A stretch of DNA of 8,727 nucleotides from an uncultured Clostridia bacterium (lineage in GTDB: Bacteria; Bacillota; Clostridia; Oscillospirales; Ruminococcaceae). A program made the position numbers and the translations under genes. The notes beneath the pieces are model-generated. The model made no database searches. It was not told the DNA's origin and saw only the letters and a program-made list of their open reading frames with translations. This document shows positions 1 to 7,200 of this stretch, piece after piece (the first letter of the stretch is position 1; every line of letters starts with the position of its first letter). The DNA lies in assembly GCA_947630315.1 (NCBI GenBank), contig CANRHA010000064.1, forward strand, positions 1-8,727, given 5' to 3'.

Positions 1-27
1 ATCTTTTCCCTTTCTGCCTCAGAGAAA

Positions 28-78
28 CCCCGGGCGAAGCCCCGGCGGCCCTCCGGGCCGCCGGGGCTTCGCCCGGGG
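28..78. repeat. Perfect 24-bp GC-rich hairpin
   Basis: Bases 28-51 are exactly reverse-complementary to 55-78, leaving a 3-nt loop (52-54). The stem is almost all G and C and has no mismatch. No T-run follows on either strand, so it is not a canonical intrinsic terminator. It may be an intergenic repeat of the REP/MITE kind, or the end of a transcript that enters from the left. The stretch up to about 165 is also very GC-rich and shows no gene. Confidence 0.8.
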
Positions 79-297
79 CGGCGGCTGCCCGCTCGGCCTA
101 CGTTGCCCGCGCTACCCCTCAGCTCCCGCTCCCGAAAGCCCTCCCCGCCCCCTCAACAAAAAAACCAAAAAAATTGGCGAAAACACTTGAAAAAATGTTC
201 GCCGCAGTATATAATGTATTTGAGACAATAAAGGCAGGCCGTGAGGTGCTGGTAACGCCCCACAGCCCTATGCAGGAGAACTATCCTCCAACACAGC

Positions 298-326
298 TTG
301 AAATCAAGCGCCATGCTCATTATACT
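298..326 (+). promoter_or_regulatory. Near-consensus vegetative promoter
   Basis: A TTGAAA box (298-303) and a TATACT box (321-326) are separated by exactly 17 bp, which fits a housekeeping sigma-A promoter. The expected start is near 333. It lies about 180 bp ahead of the lipoprotein gene, and an intrinsic terminator sits between them. It may therefore drive either a short RNA or an attenuated leader. Confidence 0.65.
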
Positions 327-332
327 ATACTT

Positions 333-414
333 TTCTTGATTTTACAAGAGCAGAAGTATAAAAGTTTGTGTGTCCTTATTTTGGCGGTGCAGGAGTTTAC
401 CTGCGCCGTTTTTT
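333..414 (+). ncRNA. Candidate short leader or small RNA ending at terminator
   Basis: From the predicted start near 333 to the T-run ending at 414 the transcript would be about 80 nt. It begins with a small hairpin (TCTTG 334-338 pairing CAAGA 345-349) and ends with the terminator hairpin. It could be a free small RNA or the terminated form of the lipoprotein leader. No known riboswitch or T-box class is recognised. Confidence 0.3.
385..414 (+). terminator. Intrinsic terminator in lipoprotein leader
   Basis: Bases 385-393 pair with 400-408 (9 bp, one G-T wobble) around a 6-nt loop, and six Ts follow directly (409-414). A 5-bp alternative helix is possible: CGCCG 404-408 with CGGCG 419-423. 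It would break the terminator stem, so attenuation is conceivable. A further stem (GGGGGC/GCCCCC) lies at about 435-456, before the ribosome binding site. Confidence 0.7.
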
Positions 415-507
415 GTCTCGGCGGGAAAACCTTAGGGGGCAAAAATCGCGGCCCCCGAGGGGAAGTACCGTTGAGGATCTTACGCGACAATAAGGAGGAA
501 AACAAAC

Positions 508-1605
508 ATGAAAATGCGCGCTTTTAGTATATTGATTTGCGCAGCGATGATTTTTTCGCTGACCGCCTGCGGTGACAGCGGAAAGACCAATGCCGAGTTG
601 CCCGCGATGGGCGGTGAAGCGCCCATGACTCAGCAGACTGACGAACAGCCCGCAGATTTGCCCGAAGCGCCCGAAACCGAGCCTGAAGCGAACGAGTCCG
701 AAGAAACGGAACCCGAGGCACCCGAGACGGAAGTGGCCGGGCCTAAAGACCCCAAGGATATTCTTTATGAAAAGCTGCTTTCTTTAAGTTTTGAGGACGG
801 CACGGTTTACGATGAAAACGGCATGACCGTTACCTGTGAAGGAATTGAAGACTACTTTGAGCCAGCAGATAGTAGCATGCGTGGGGCGATTCTCACGCTC
901 AATGTATCAAACCAGAACCCGGATAACAAACAGATGTTCTTTGAAATACAGGATGTTCATTGGAACGGTTTGGCATATACCGCTTCAAACTATTGGGATT
1001 ATAGTACCAGGGGTTTAAAGTCCGGGAGCGAGGATAAAGCCTACATTTATTTCTCGATATATGGAGTATATGGAGAATACAGTGCATATGAGCCATTGGA
1101 GGAAAGCTTAAACGGCTTGGGCATTGACATCTCGCAATACCCGATCGAAACCGTTACGATAAGATATCGGGTAATGGTCGGCAGCGATTCCGAATGGGAG
1201 GAGAGAACTGCAGTTCTCAAAACCAACGAGTATCAGGACGGCGATTTTACGAAGTATCTGGGTGAAAAGGTCGGCAGTTTAACCGATTCCGGCAACGAAT
1301 ATGACTTATACGTCAAAAATCTTTCACCTGGAATTATTGCAAGTTTGATTTTAACAAGCGACGTCAAGGCTGAAGAGTATCCGACTCCCTGGGTGTATGT
1401 GAACGGCGAATACATGGGCGTTGCATATGCAATTAACGACGAGAGGATCCAGGAAGCATACCCGGGCGCGGCCTCACTGATATATCATATGACAGACACC
1501 GACGATGAGCTTCGCAAGGAGAATGAGATCCCCAACGACGAGCCGATAGAAATCCAGCTTGATTTCGGCAACGGACAGAGCTTTACTGTTTATTCGGCAA
1601 ACTAA
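508..1605 (+). CDS. Secreted lipoprotein of unknown function
   Basis: A 365-residue predicted lipoprotein. The start is supported by AAGGAGG at 492-498, nine bases ahead of the ATG. Residues 1-20 form a lipoprotein signal peptide ending in the lipobox LTAC, so Cys21 should be lipidated and the protein anchored to the outer face of the membrane. Residues about 28-80 are a low-complexity linker rich in Glu, Pro, Thr and Ala (repeated ETEPEAPE-like units), typical of surface spacers. The rest, about 82-365, is soluble and rich in predicted beta strands and Tyr/Trp. It may contain two Ig-like sandwich domains (about 104-240 and 255-360), loosely like the DUF4352/DUF5067 type of accessory domain, but I cannot assign a family. 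It stands alone, behind a promoter and leader terminator, and ends before a shared bidirectional terminator. The open frame is intact. Function is unknown. Confidence 0.9.
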   Translation: MKMRAFSILICAAMIFSLTACGDSGKTNAELPAMGGEAPMTQQTDEQPADLPEAPETEPEANESEETEPEAPETEVAGPKDPKDILYEKLLSLSFEDGTVYDENGMTVTCEGIEDYFEPADSSMRGAILTLNVSNQNPDNKQMFFEIQDVHWNGLAYTASNYWDYSTRGLKSGSEDKAYIYFSIYGVYGEYSAYEPLEESLNGLGIDISQYPIETVTIRYRVMVGSDSEWEERTAVLKTNEYQDGDFTKYLGEKVGSLTDSGNEYDLYVKNLSPGIIASLILTSDVKAEEYPTPWVYVNGEYMGVAYAINDERIQEAYPGAASLIYHMTDTDDELRKENEIPNDEPIEIQLDFGNGQSFTVYSAN

Positions 1606-1714
1606 AGGAAAACCACATCTAAAAACAAACACCCACCCCTGCGGCAGGTGTCCATAAAGAAGTTTTCAGTCAAAAAATTTGATTTACGGCACCTGTCAAG
1701 CGGAATTTAGGGCG

Positions 1715-1749
1715 AAAATAGGGCAAGGATAATCCTTGCCCTATTTTTT
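1715..1749. terminator. Bidirectional terminator between convergent genes
   Basis: Bases 1715-1729 pair with 1733-1747 across a 3-nt loop, with up to 15 bp of perfect complementarity. The core is GGGCAAGG/CCTTGCCC. The plus strand ends in T-rich sequence (1744-1749) and the minus strand reads into TTTT, so it can end both the lipoprotein transcript and the XRE-like transcript. The minus-strand stop codon (1741-1743) lies inside the stem. Confidence 0.75.
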
Positions 1750-2560
1750 ATGCTTTCTTTTACCTCTGCCATGTTTTCCCAGCTTACCCAAAATCTTTGA
1801 TTTCGATATCGCACTTAGAAGCGCAGCCTTCTCATCCGGCTTCAGAGTATTGTATGGGATTTGCAGTTGATTACAAACCAAAAGCAGCTGCTTCTCCCTC
1901 TCGTTCCCCTTAAAATTCATAACCTCGTCAATCTTTTCTGCGCTTCGTCAGCCGTGTAGAGAGCATTGGCGGTCGTGTTGTCTGTAAAATGCTTTTCTCT
2001 AATATCGTTAAGTATTGAGAGCAAACCTTGGATCAAAACACCCTCAATATAGTGCTTGTCAACATCTTCCGCAATCTCCAAAGTCCGTGCATCTAAATTG
2101 TTTACATCGCCGTTTTTCTTCAAGACATTAAGTCTGCCGACATGCATGATTGAGGAAAATTCCTCGGTATGCATTCTGCGATTCTGTCGACAAACACTTC
2201 GGAATCAACAAGCAGCCGTCTGAAGTATTCATGACTAATTATCTCGCATAAAAGTCGGTTATTTAGCTTCCCGCTTTTCAAAATATCTATCGCTTCATCA
2301 CTCAAATGCAGCTCACTAAGAGTTGTGTTTGGGTGATTTTTTGTTTCGGTCAGACCGAGGAGGTAGTCAGTAGATACTCCATAAAACTCCGCAAGCGTGA
2401 CGATTGCAAACGGACTTATATCCTTATAGTTGTCGGTTTCGTATTTGCCAAGAGCTGGCTTTGACAAGCCTGTCTGCTCTGCAAGCTCCTCCAAAGTCAA
2501 GTGCTTTTGCGCTACCCTTAAATCTTTTAATCTCTCGGGAATCGTGAGTTTTGCGTACAT
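1741..2560 (-). pseudogene. XRE-family regulator broken by two frameshifts
   Basis: The reading frame begins at the ATG at 2560 (protein start MYAKLTIPERLKDLR). It encodes a Cro/CI-type helix-turn-helix at residues about 8-70, with the helix pair LEELAEQTGLSKPALGKYE and the typical ending GVSTDYLLGL. After residue 129 the frame is lost. It resumes with a one-base shift at 2174 (MHTEEFSS...) and shifts again near 1934, finishing with MNFKG... and a basic tail GKRKHKK before a stop at 1743-1741. Both breaks are explained by one missing A in an A-run: AA for AAA near 2174 and AAAA for AAAAA at 1934-1937. Restoring both bases gives about 273 residues, matching my recollection of XRE regulators common in Clostridia. 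Either the gene is recently dead or these are assembly errors. The ribosome binding site is weak (GAGTGG). The N-terminal 129 residues could still make a DNA-binding fragment. Confidence 0.8.
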
Positions 2561-2610
2561 AATAACATCGCCACTCGACGTGAACACGAAAAAGTCGTGA
2601 AATAAATTCA

Positions 2611-2880
2611 GGGGCCCCGCAAAGCAAAGCTTTGTGGGGAAAAGGCGGAGCAGCGGAATGAGCGAGCCCCGACGCGTGCGGAGGGGTGAGGGATATGGAG
2701 CATGCGACGCCGCAGACCGCGAGAAAGTGATATGCCCATCGGTGAAGTTTGCGATGAAAGCCTTAACGACTGAGCGAACCAAGATGGGAGGCAACGTCAG
2801 TGTAGCGAAAACATGGCAGGAACGGCTTTCACAAAGCGGCAAAATCAGGGCAATCGCGAAAGGGCGAAATAGTTTTTAGC
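2611..2880. other. Non-coding structured region with GCGA motifs
   Basis: Upstream of the XRE-like pseudogene lies a stretch with no convincing gene. It opens with an 11-bp hairpin (2615-2625 with 2629-2639, one G-T pair, AAA loop). After that come purine-rich bases with eight GCGA tetramers (near 2662, 2704, 2719, 2751, 2774, 2805, 2856 and 2864) before TTTTT at about 2873-2877. An 81-codon GTG-started frame crosses it on the plus strand, but it has no ribosome binding site and unlikely composition. It may be the long 5' leader of the XRE gene, or a recurring intergenic element. Confidence 0.35.
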
Positions 2881-3133
2881 TTAATGCGGATAACTATATT
2901 AAACTACGTGATGTTGTGCGGCGAACATGGTTAATTAAATAGTGTGACATTTTGCGTAATAGTTATAAATCACGTAAAACAGAGAAATTGACTATGCCAT
3001 CTTTGAACAGGTATATGCATCAAGGAAAACTGAAAAGATAATTGAAAACAGAAAAATACGCCTTATGGCAATATGAGTTCGCTTAAGTGCGAACATCATA
3101 CACTGTCAGGCGAATACAAAATTTGGAGGTAAT
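2881..3133. promoter_or_regulatory. Divergent control region with inverted repeats
   Basis: No gene is seen here. It lies between the minus-strand XRE-like gene and the plus-strand HTH/recombinase pair, so promoters for both are expected. Visible elements are ATGTT/AACAT (2911-2928), TACGTGAT/ATCACGTA (2905-2912 and 2969-2976), and TTGACT (2988-2993) 18 bp ahead of TATATG (3012-3017), a weak plus-strand promoter candidate. None is decisive. Confidence 0.35.
3077..3094. promoter_or_regulatory. Inverted repeat, possible operator
   Basis: GTTCGC (3077-3082) and GCGAAC (3089-3094) form a 6-bp dyad around TTAAGT, 40 bp ahead of the HTH-like gene. GCGAACAT also occurs at about 2921-2928 in the same control region. 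Repeated dyads in such a region often bind an XRE or small HTH protein, but which one is unknown. Confidence 0.35.
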
Positions 3134-3433
3134 ATGAACATTAAAAACGAAATCAAATCTTATATTGTCCGTGAAGGACTGACCATGAGTGAAGTCGTTG
3201 ATCGCCTTGTTGAAGAACACGGCTGGAATGAAAGCTGCTTTTGTTCCCGCGCGCACTTCGCATCCGTGCCGGATTGGAAGCTTGTGCTTGCGGACAAAAG
3301 CCCGCGTTCATCGCGCAGCGTTCCGAACTTTTCTGGAAAGTTGCAACGAGGAAGTCTGCGATACAGCGAAGCTAAAGAATTAGCAGACGTGTTGGGCCAT
3401 GAATTGGTGTGGCAGAAACGAGGTAGACGATGA
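3134..3433 (+). CDS. Small HTH-like protein with in-frame insert
   Basis: A 99-residue protein, started by ATG with GGAGG at 3125-3129. Residues 1-34 (MNIKNEIKSYIVREGLTMSE, then VVDRL) and 62-99 (SVPNFSGKLQRGSLRYSEAK, then ELADVLG) match my memory of a compact Clostridial family of about 70 residues. That family has helix-turn-helix character and is often mislabelled as LLM-class oxidoreductase. Between them, residues 35-61 are a Cys/Arg/Ser-rich stretch that the family lacks. At DNA level it is an 84-bp palindromic insertion that keeps the frame. Without it the protein would be 71 residues, the usual size. Its stop overlaps the recombinase start (ATGA, 3430-3433), so the two genes should be translationally coupled. 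A role in regulating or assisting the recombinase is inference. Whether the insert leaves the protein working is unknown. Confidence 0.75.
   Translation: MNIKNEIKSYIVREGLTMSEVVDRLVEEHGWNESCFCSRAHFASVPDWKLVLADKSPRSSRSVPNFSGKLQRGSLRYSEAKELADVLGHELVWQKRGRR
3236..3319. repeat. 84-bp palindromic element inserted in frame
   Basis: The extra DNA in the HTH-like gene is bounded by AGC (3233-3235 and 3317-3319), which could be a 3-bp target duplication. Bases 3237-3301 fold into one long hairpin. GCTTTTGT pairs with ACAAAAGC (3237-3244/3294-3301), CCGC with GCGG (3247-3250/3290-3293), GCAC with GTGC (3253-3256/3284-3287), TTC with GAA (3257-3259/3277-3279) and ATCCG with CGGAT (3262-3266/3270-3274) around a TGC loop. 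Length divisible by three and a palindromic shape recall the Rickettsia palindromic elements that insert in genes. Exact ends are uncertain. Confidence 0.6.
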
Positions 3434-4032
3434 TTTACGGCTACATCAGGGTCAGCACGAAAGAGCAGAATGAGGATAGGCAACTAATAGCAATGAGCCA
3501 AGCAAATGTCCCGCTGGAAAACATTTATATGGATAAACAGTCTGGCAAGGATTTCAATCGTCCAAACTACAAACGGCTACTTAGCAAGCTCAAGCGCGAT
3601 GACGTGCTTTATATCAAGAGTATCGACCGACTTGGCAGGAATTACGAGGAGATTCAGCAACAATGGCGTCTTATCACCAAGGACAAAGGCGTGGATATAT
3701 GCGTAATTGATATGCCGCTGCTCGATACAAGGCGCGGGAAAGACTTGGTAGGCACATTCCTAAGCGACATCGTTTTACAAGTGCTGTCGTTTGTTGCAGA
3801 GAACGAGCGTACAAACATCAGGCAAAGGCAAGCCGAGGGCATAGCTGCGGCAAAAGCAAGGGGTGTTCGCTTCGGCAGGCCGCCAGAGCCGTTACCCGAT
3901 AACTTTTACAGCAATTATCAAAAGTGGCGAGCGGGCAAAATCACAGGCACAGCAGCCGCAAAAGCCTGTAACATGCCGCTTTCAACATTTCGTTATAGGG
4001 CAGAAATTTACAAAAAGTCTGCTATTTTGTAG
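3430..4032 (+). CDS. Serine recombinase (resolvase/invertase family)
   Basis: A 200-residue small serine recombinase. The N-terminal catalytic domain carries the signature YIRVSTKEQ with nucleophile Ser9 and Arg7, then IDRLGRNYEEI and the long helix motif FVAENERTNIRQRQAEGIA at about residues 120-138. RFGRPPEP leads into a C-terminal helix-turn-helix (about 155-195). Length and order match DNA invertases of the Hin/Pin type and Tn3-type resolvases. The protein would cut both strands through a 5'-phosphoserine link and exchange DNA between two short sites. The start ATG overlaps the stop of the small HTH-like gene, with GAGGT just ahead. The stop lies inside the terminator stem. Directly downstream sits a pair of 24-bp inverted repeats flanking a promoter, so promoter inversion is the likeliest job. 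Resolution of a mobile element is the alternative. No key residue is missing. Confidence 0.92.
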   Translation: MIYGYIRVSTKEQNEDRQLIAMSQANVPLENIYMDKQSGKDFNRPNYKRLLSKLKRDDVLYIKSIDRLGRNYEEIQQQWRLITKDKGVDICVIDMPLLDTRRGKDLVGTFLSDIVLQVLSFVAENERTNIRQRQAEGIAAAKARGVRFGRPPEPLPDNFYSNYQKWRAGKITGTAAAKACNMPLSTFRYRAEIYKKSAIL

Positions 4033-4044
4033 CAGACCTTTTTT
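4017..4044 (+). terminator. Intrinsic terminator after recombinase
   Basis: GTCTGCTA (4017-4024) pairs with TAGCAGAC (4030-4037) around TTTTG, and six Ts follow (4039-4044). The recombinase stop codon is within the stem. The T-run merges into the left inverted repeat. It insulates the large downstream gene from recombinase transcription, so that gene needs its own promoter. Confidence 0.85.
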
Positions 4045-4077
4045 ACAATATTGTGTACTTTTTTGTAGCCAAATTTT

Positions 4078-4105
4078 TGTATAAAACTTTGGTCATATAT
4101 GTCAA
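4078..4105 (-). promoter_or_regulatory. Candidate divergent promoter inside segment
   Basis: On the minus strand a perfect TTGACA (4105-4100) is followed, after 16 bp, by TATACA (4083-4078). As oriented here it points back towards the recombinase. If the segment inverted, this promoter would face the large gene. The -10 box is only a partial match. Confidence 0.35.
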
Positions 4106-4120
4106 ATTTGGACATGTATG
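4094..4120. promoter_or_regulatory. 10-bp inverted repeat, candidate operator
   Basis: CATATATGTC (4094-4103) and GACATGTATG (4111-4120) are complementary at nine of ten positions, with 7 bp between. The dyad lies immediately upstream of the forward -35 box and overlaps the candidate reverse promoter, a place where a regulator could act on both. The binder is unknown. Confidence 0.4.
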
Positions 4121-4123
4121 CTC

Positions 4124-4150
4124 TTGATTTTTATGTAGATATAGTATAAT
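4124..4150 (+). promoter_or_regulatory. Promoter for the large surface-protein gene
   Basis: A perfect TATAAT (4145-4150) has TTGATT (4124-4129) 15 bp upstream. The spacing is short, so strength may depend on an activator at the adjacent dyad. Transcription would start near 4157, inside the inverted-repeat segment, and read through the right repeat into the ribosome binding site. Confidence 0.55.
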
Positions 4151-4236
4151 ATGTACATATTCATTTGAAAGCATATCTTGCAAAAAAGTACAATTTTTTG
4201 TAAACAAAATTTCCAAAATAAACAGGAGGAAACAAA

Positions 4237-7200
4237 ATGAAAAAATTGGTATCAATCATGTTGGCAATTTTAATGAGCTTCTCCACGCTTTGCAACGCTA
4301 CTGTTGTTGAAGCCATTTCGGAGTCGATGCCATTTAACAAACCATCAATATCATTTGAAACGGCAGCAGGTAGTCCGAGAGAAGTAGTTACTGTTCCTAT
4401 AGTTATCAGCAATAATCCCGGCATTATTTTTGCTGCTTTTAAAATCAATTACTCTCCCGAGATTATTCTTAAAAGCGTAAATGATTCTCATCTGCTGGAA
4501 GGATTTTCTTTTATCGAAGAAAGCAATACGATTTTGATAACTAATTTCGTGTCTGATGATGTGTCGAAAAGTAATGTAGGTAACGGCGTTATTGCCGAAG
4601 CCGTTTTTGAAATTCCTCAAGATATTTTGCCCGGAGAATATTCAATATCCATTGAATGTTCTGATGAAGGATCTTTGAATCTGAATGCTGAGGAGATCAC
4701 GTTTGAATGTGTTTCCGGCATGATTAAAGTAGATGATGTTACTTTAGAAAAAGACACCGGTTTTGATGATGAGATTGCAGATGGCGATGTTGGGTTATCC
4801 GATGAGGCGGTTTCAGAAAATTTAATACCCATGTCTGCTGACATTATGCCTATTTCTACAGAGCTTACAAGTGCTGACGGTCGTTTTAATTATACTGTTT
4901 CGGGTATAAACGCGACCATCACTAAATATCTCGGTACGGAAAGCGATCTTGTAGTTCCGGAAACCATTGATGATTATGTAGTATATGGAATTGGTAACAA
5001 GGCATTTGGATACTGTGAATTTTTGTCATCTATTATTTTACCGCAAAGTGTAAAAAGAATAGAAGATGAAGCGTTTACCAACTGTTCTTCACTGAGCAGT
5101 ATAGATTTAGGCGGAGCAACTTATCTGGGATATGATCTTTTTATCGGCTGCCCTTTATTGACAACTCTAACTATTCCAAAGTCTGTTAAAGAAGCTAATT
5201 ATTGGTACAATCCATATGGAGGCTTCAATCACACGCCTTTAAATGGCAGCAGCATAACCGATGTAATATTTGAACCCGGAATTGCAAATATACCGGATTA
5301 TATATGTTATGAAGCATCAAATTTAAAATCTGTAACTATTCCCGAAGGTGAAAAGTCTTTGGAAGGTTATTACATAGGTAACTACGCGTTTGCAAAAACC
5401 TCCTTAAGCGAAATAACTATTCCCGAAAGCGTAACATGGATTGGACAAGATGCCTTTTATAATACTATTCTAACAGATGTTACAATTCCTGATAATGTCG
5501 AAATAATTGCCGCCGGAGCATTTTCAAGCTGTAAATATCTTACCAATGTGCATTTGGGAAATAATGTTACGACTATAGATAGCGAGGTATTCTATGGTTG
5601 TATCAGACTTGAGACCATAGAATTTAATGATAAAATATCTACTATTGGTTCTAATGCTTTTAATGGTTGCTCAAGTATATCTTCTATTGTTTTACCGCAA
5701 AGTGTGAAAAGAATAGAAGACGAAGCGTTTACCAACTGTTCTTCACTAAGCAGTATAGATTTAGGCGGTGCGACTTTTTTGGGATGGTGGCTTTTTGAAG
5801 GGTGTCCACTTTTAACTTCCGTCACGGTTCCTAAATCTGTGACAAGCATCGGTCAGCCTGTTACCGGATACCGTAGTCCGTTTGAAAGAAGCAACATATC
5901 TGAAGTAATATTTGAGGAGGATACTGTAAATATTCCCAAATATATGTGTTATGGTTGCAAAACGCTCCTGTCTGTTTTTATACCGGTAACGGTAGAGTCA
6001 ATCGGAAGTTACGCATTTCACAACTGCGAATTATTGAAGGATATATATTATGAGGGAATAGATGAGTTTTATTGGAAACAGATTTATATAGAAAACTATA
6101 ATGAGCCATTACAGACAGCGACAATACATTATAACAGCAAAAGTCCTATAAATCAAATTCCTACATTTGAGAACTTTAATATCGCTACATATAGAGCCAA
6201 CAGACTTGTTAATCCCAGTTATCCCGACTATGTTGATTCAAGAGCTGTTCGCGATGAATTAAGCAAAGAAACTCCCTCAAGCATAATTGTAAAGGCTTTG
6301 CAGGACAGCGGATTTGATGAGGGCTTTGAGCTTTGGAACGGTGTGCAGACTGCTTTTGATTCGATAAACGATCCGACTAAGCTTGAAGGATATGTTTTAA
6401 AGCCGAGAGATATGTATATGGCTATAATCGTCAACGCCGTAGAAAAGGATTCTACTGTAGATTATGGTGAAGTAGAAAAAGCAAAAGTTACACGCAGCAT
6501 AAGCAAATATATGTCGGCAGTTGACTCTATGGCAAAAGCGGAATTCCAAATGGATATTATTTCAAACACAGATAACTATAGGAATTTAACTTCCGAACAA
6601 AAAGAAGCTTTATACGCTTTTACAATGGACTGGTTTAAACATGAAACTCCTATATGGAGCGGCGCCCAGAAATTAATGTCTACGCTTTCAAATATCCTTG
6701 ATTTAGCTGCCTCGGTAGGTGACTGTTATACCTATGCTGCAAACTGCTTCACTTTTATAAATACTACAGAATCTATGAAATCCGTATTGCGGGAATTATA
6801 TTCTGACAGCTTGCAAAACGGAAACAGTCATATGCAAAGCGCTCTATCCGAATGCATTGATATTATAAATTCCTCAAAAGAAGAAGCCATTCTTAAAATT
6901 ATTGACGGTGAAATCAGCCTTGCCGGTTGGGGAGCTTCAAAATTCCTTATTAAAGAGTTTCTGTGGAAAGAGGTCATGAAAGAGGTATATTCTCTTTGCC
7001 CTGCTATGGCTGTACTGATGGTAGCGTTTAAAGCTTCAACGGCAGTTTCAAATGCGCTGTTTAAAACTGATGAGCTGAGTTCACAGTATTTACAGCTGCA
7101 GATGGTTTTGGATATGGAAAGAGTGTCGGATATAACTTATTCGCGTCTTTACAATAAATTCCTTGGTGATAGGACTACAGAGAATGCCGAAACATTATTG

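Larger units (their letters stand above)
4042..4204. repeat. Inverted-repeat-bounded segment, putative invertible promoter
   Basis: The left repeat is 4042-4065 and the right repeat is 4181-4204, read on the opposite strand. Both have the form TTTACAA, five bases, then TGTACTTTTTTG. They match at 20 of 24 positions without gaps, and the mismatches lie only in the five central bases. Each site holds the dyad TACA-N6-TGTA, as expected for a recombinase dimer. The 115 bp between them contain a TATAAT box directed at the large gene and a candidate promoter facing the other way. Sites of about 26 bp are usual for serine invertases. Caution: the sequence is AT-rich, and the two bases at the dyad centre differ between sites (AT and AA), whereas strand exchange normally needs a matching overlap. 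The crossover could lie elsewhere in the site. Confidence 0.55.

Noticed and set aside
176..203. GGCGAA/TTCGCC hairpin
   Set aside because: Six pairs with a loop of 16 bases in AT-rich sequence; too weak to support a function.
174..527. Open frame of 117 codons with a TTG start (MAKTLEKMFAAV...)
   Set aside because: There is no ribosome binding site, it runs through the promoter, terminator and Shine-Dalgarno of the lipoprotein gene, and it overlaps its start. The first dozen residues vaguely resemble small Clostridial hypothetical proteins, so a decayed remnant is possible but not supported.
1640..1697. CAGGTG/CACCTG inverted repeat after the lipoprotein gene
   Set aside because: Only 6-7 bp over a long loop and no T-run. 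The bidirectional terminator further on explains termination better.
2561..2842. N-terminal extension of the XRE-like frame beyond the ATG at 2560
   Set aside because: The extension translates the GC-rich hairpin region, and the helix-turn-helix family starts at MYAKLTIPERL.
2634..2879. 81-codon frame on the plus strand with GTG start
   Set aside because: No ribosome binding site, start inside a hairpin, Arg/Gly/Lys-rich translation with no recognisable domain. More likely structured non-coding DNA.
1673..4081. CAAAAAATTTG (about 1673-1683) and CCAAATTTTTG (about 4069-4079) as inverted ends of a mobile element
   Set aside because: Short, AT-rich, of unequal length and without a target duplication; expected by chance.
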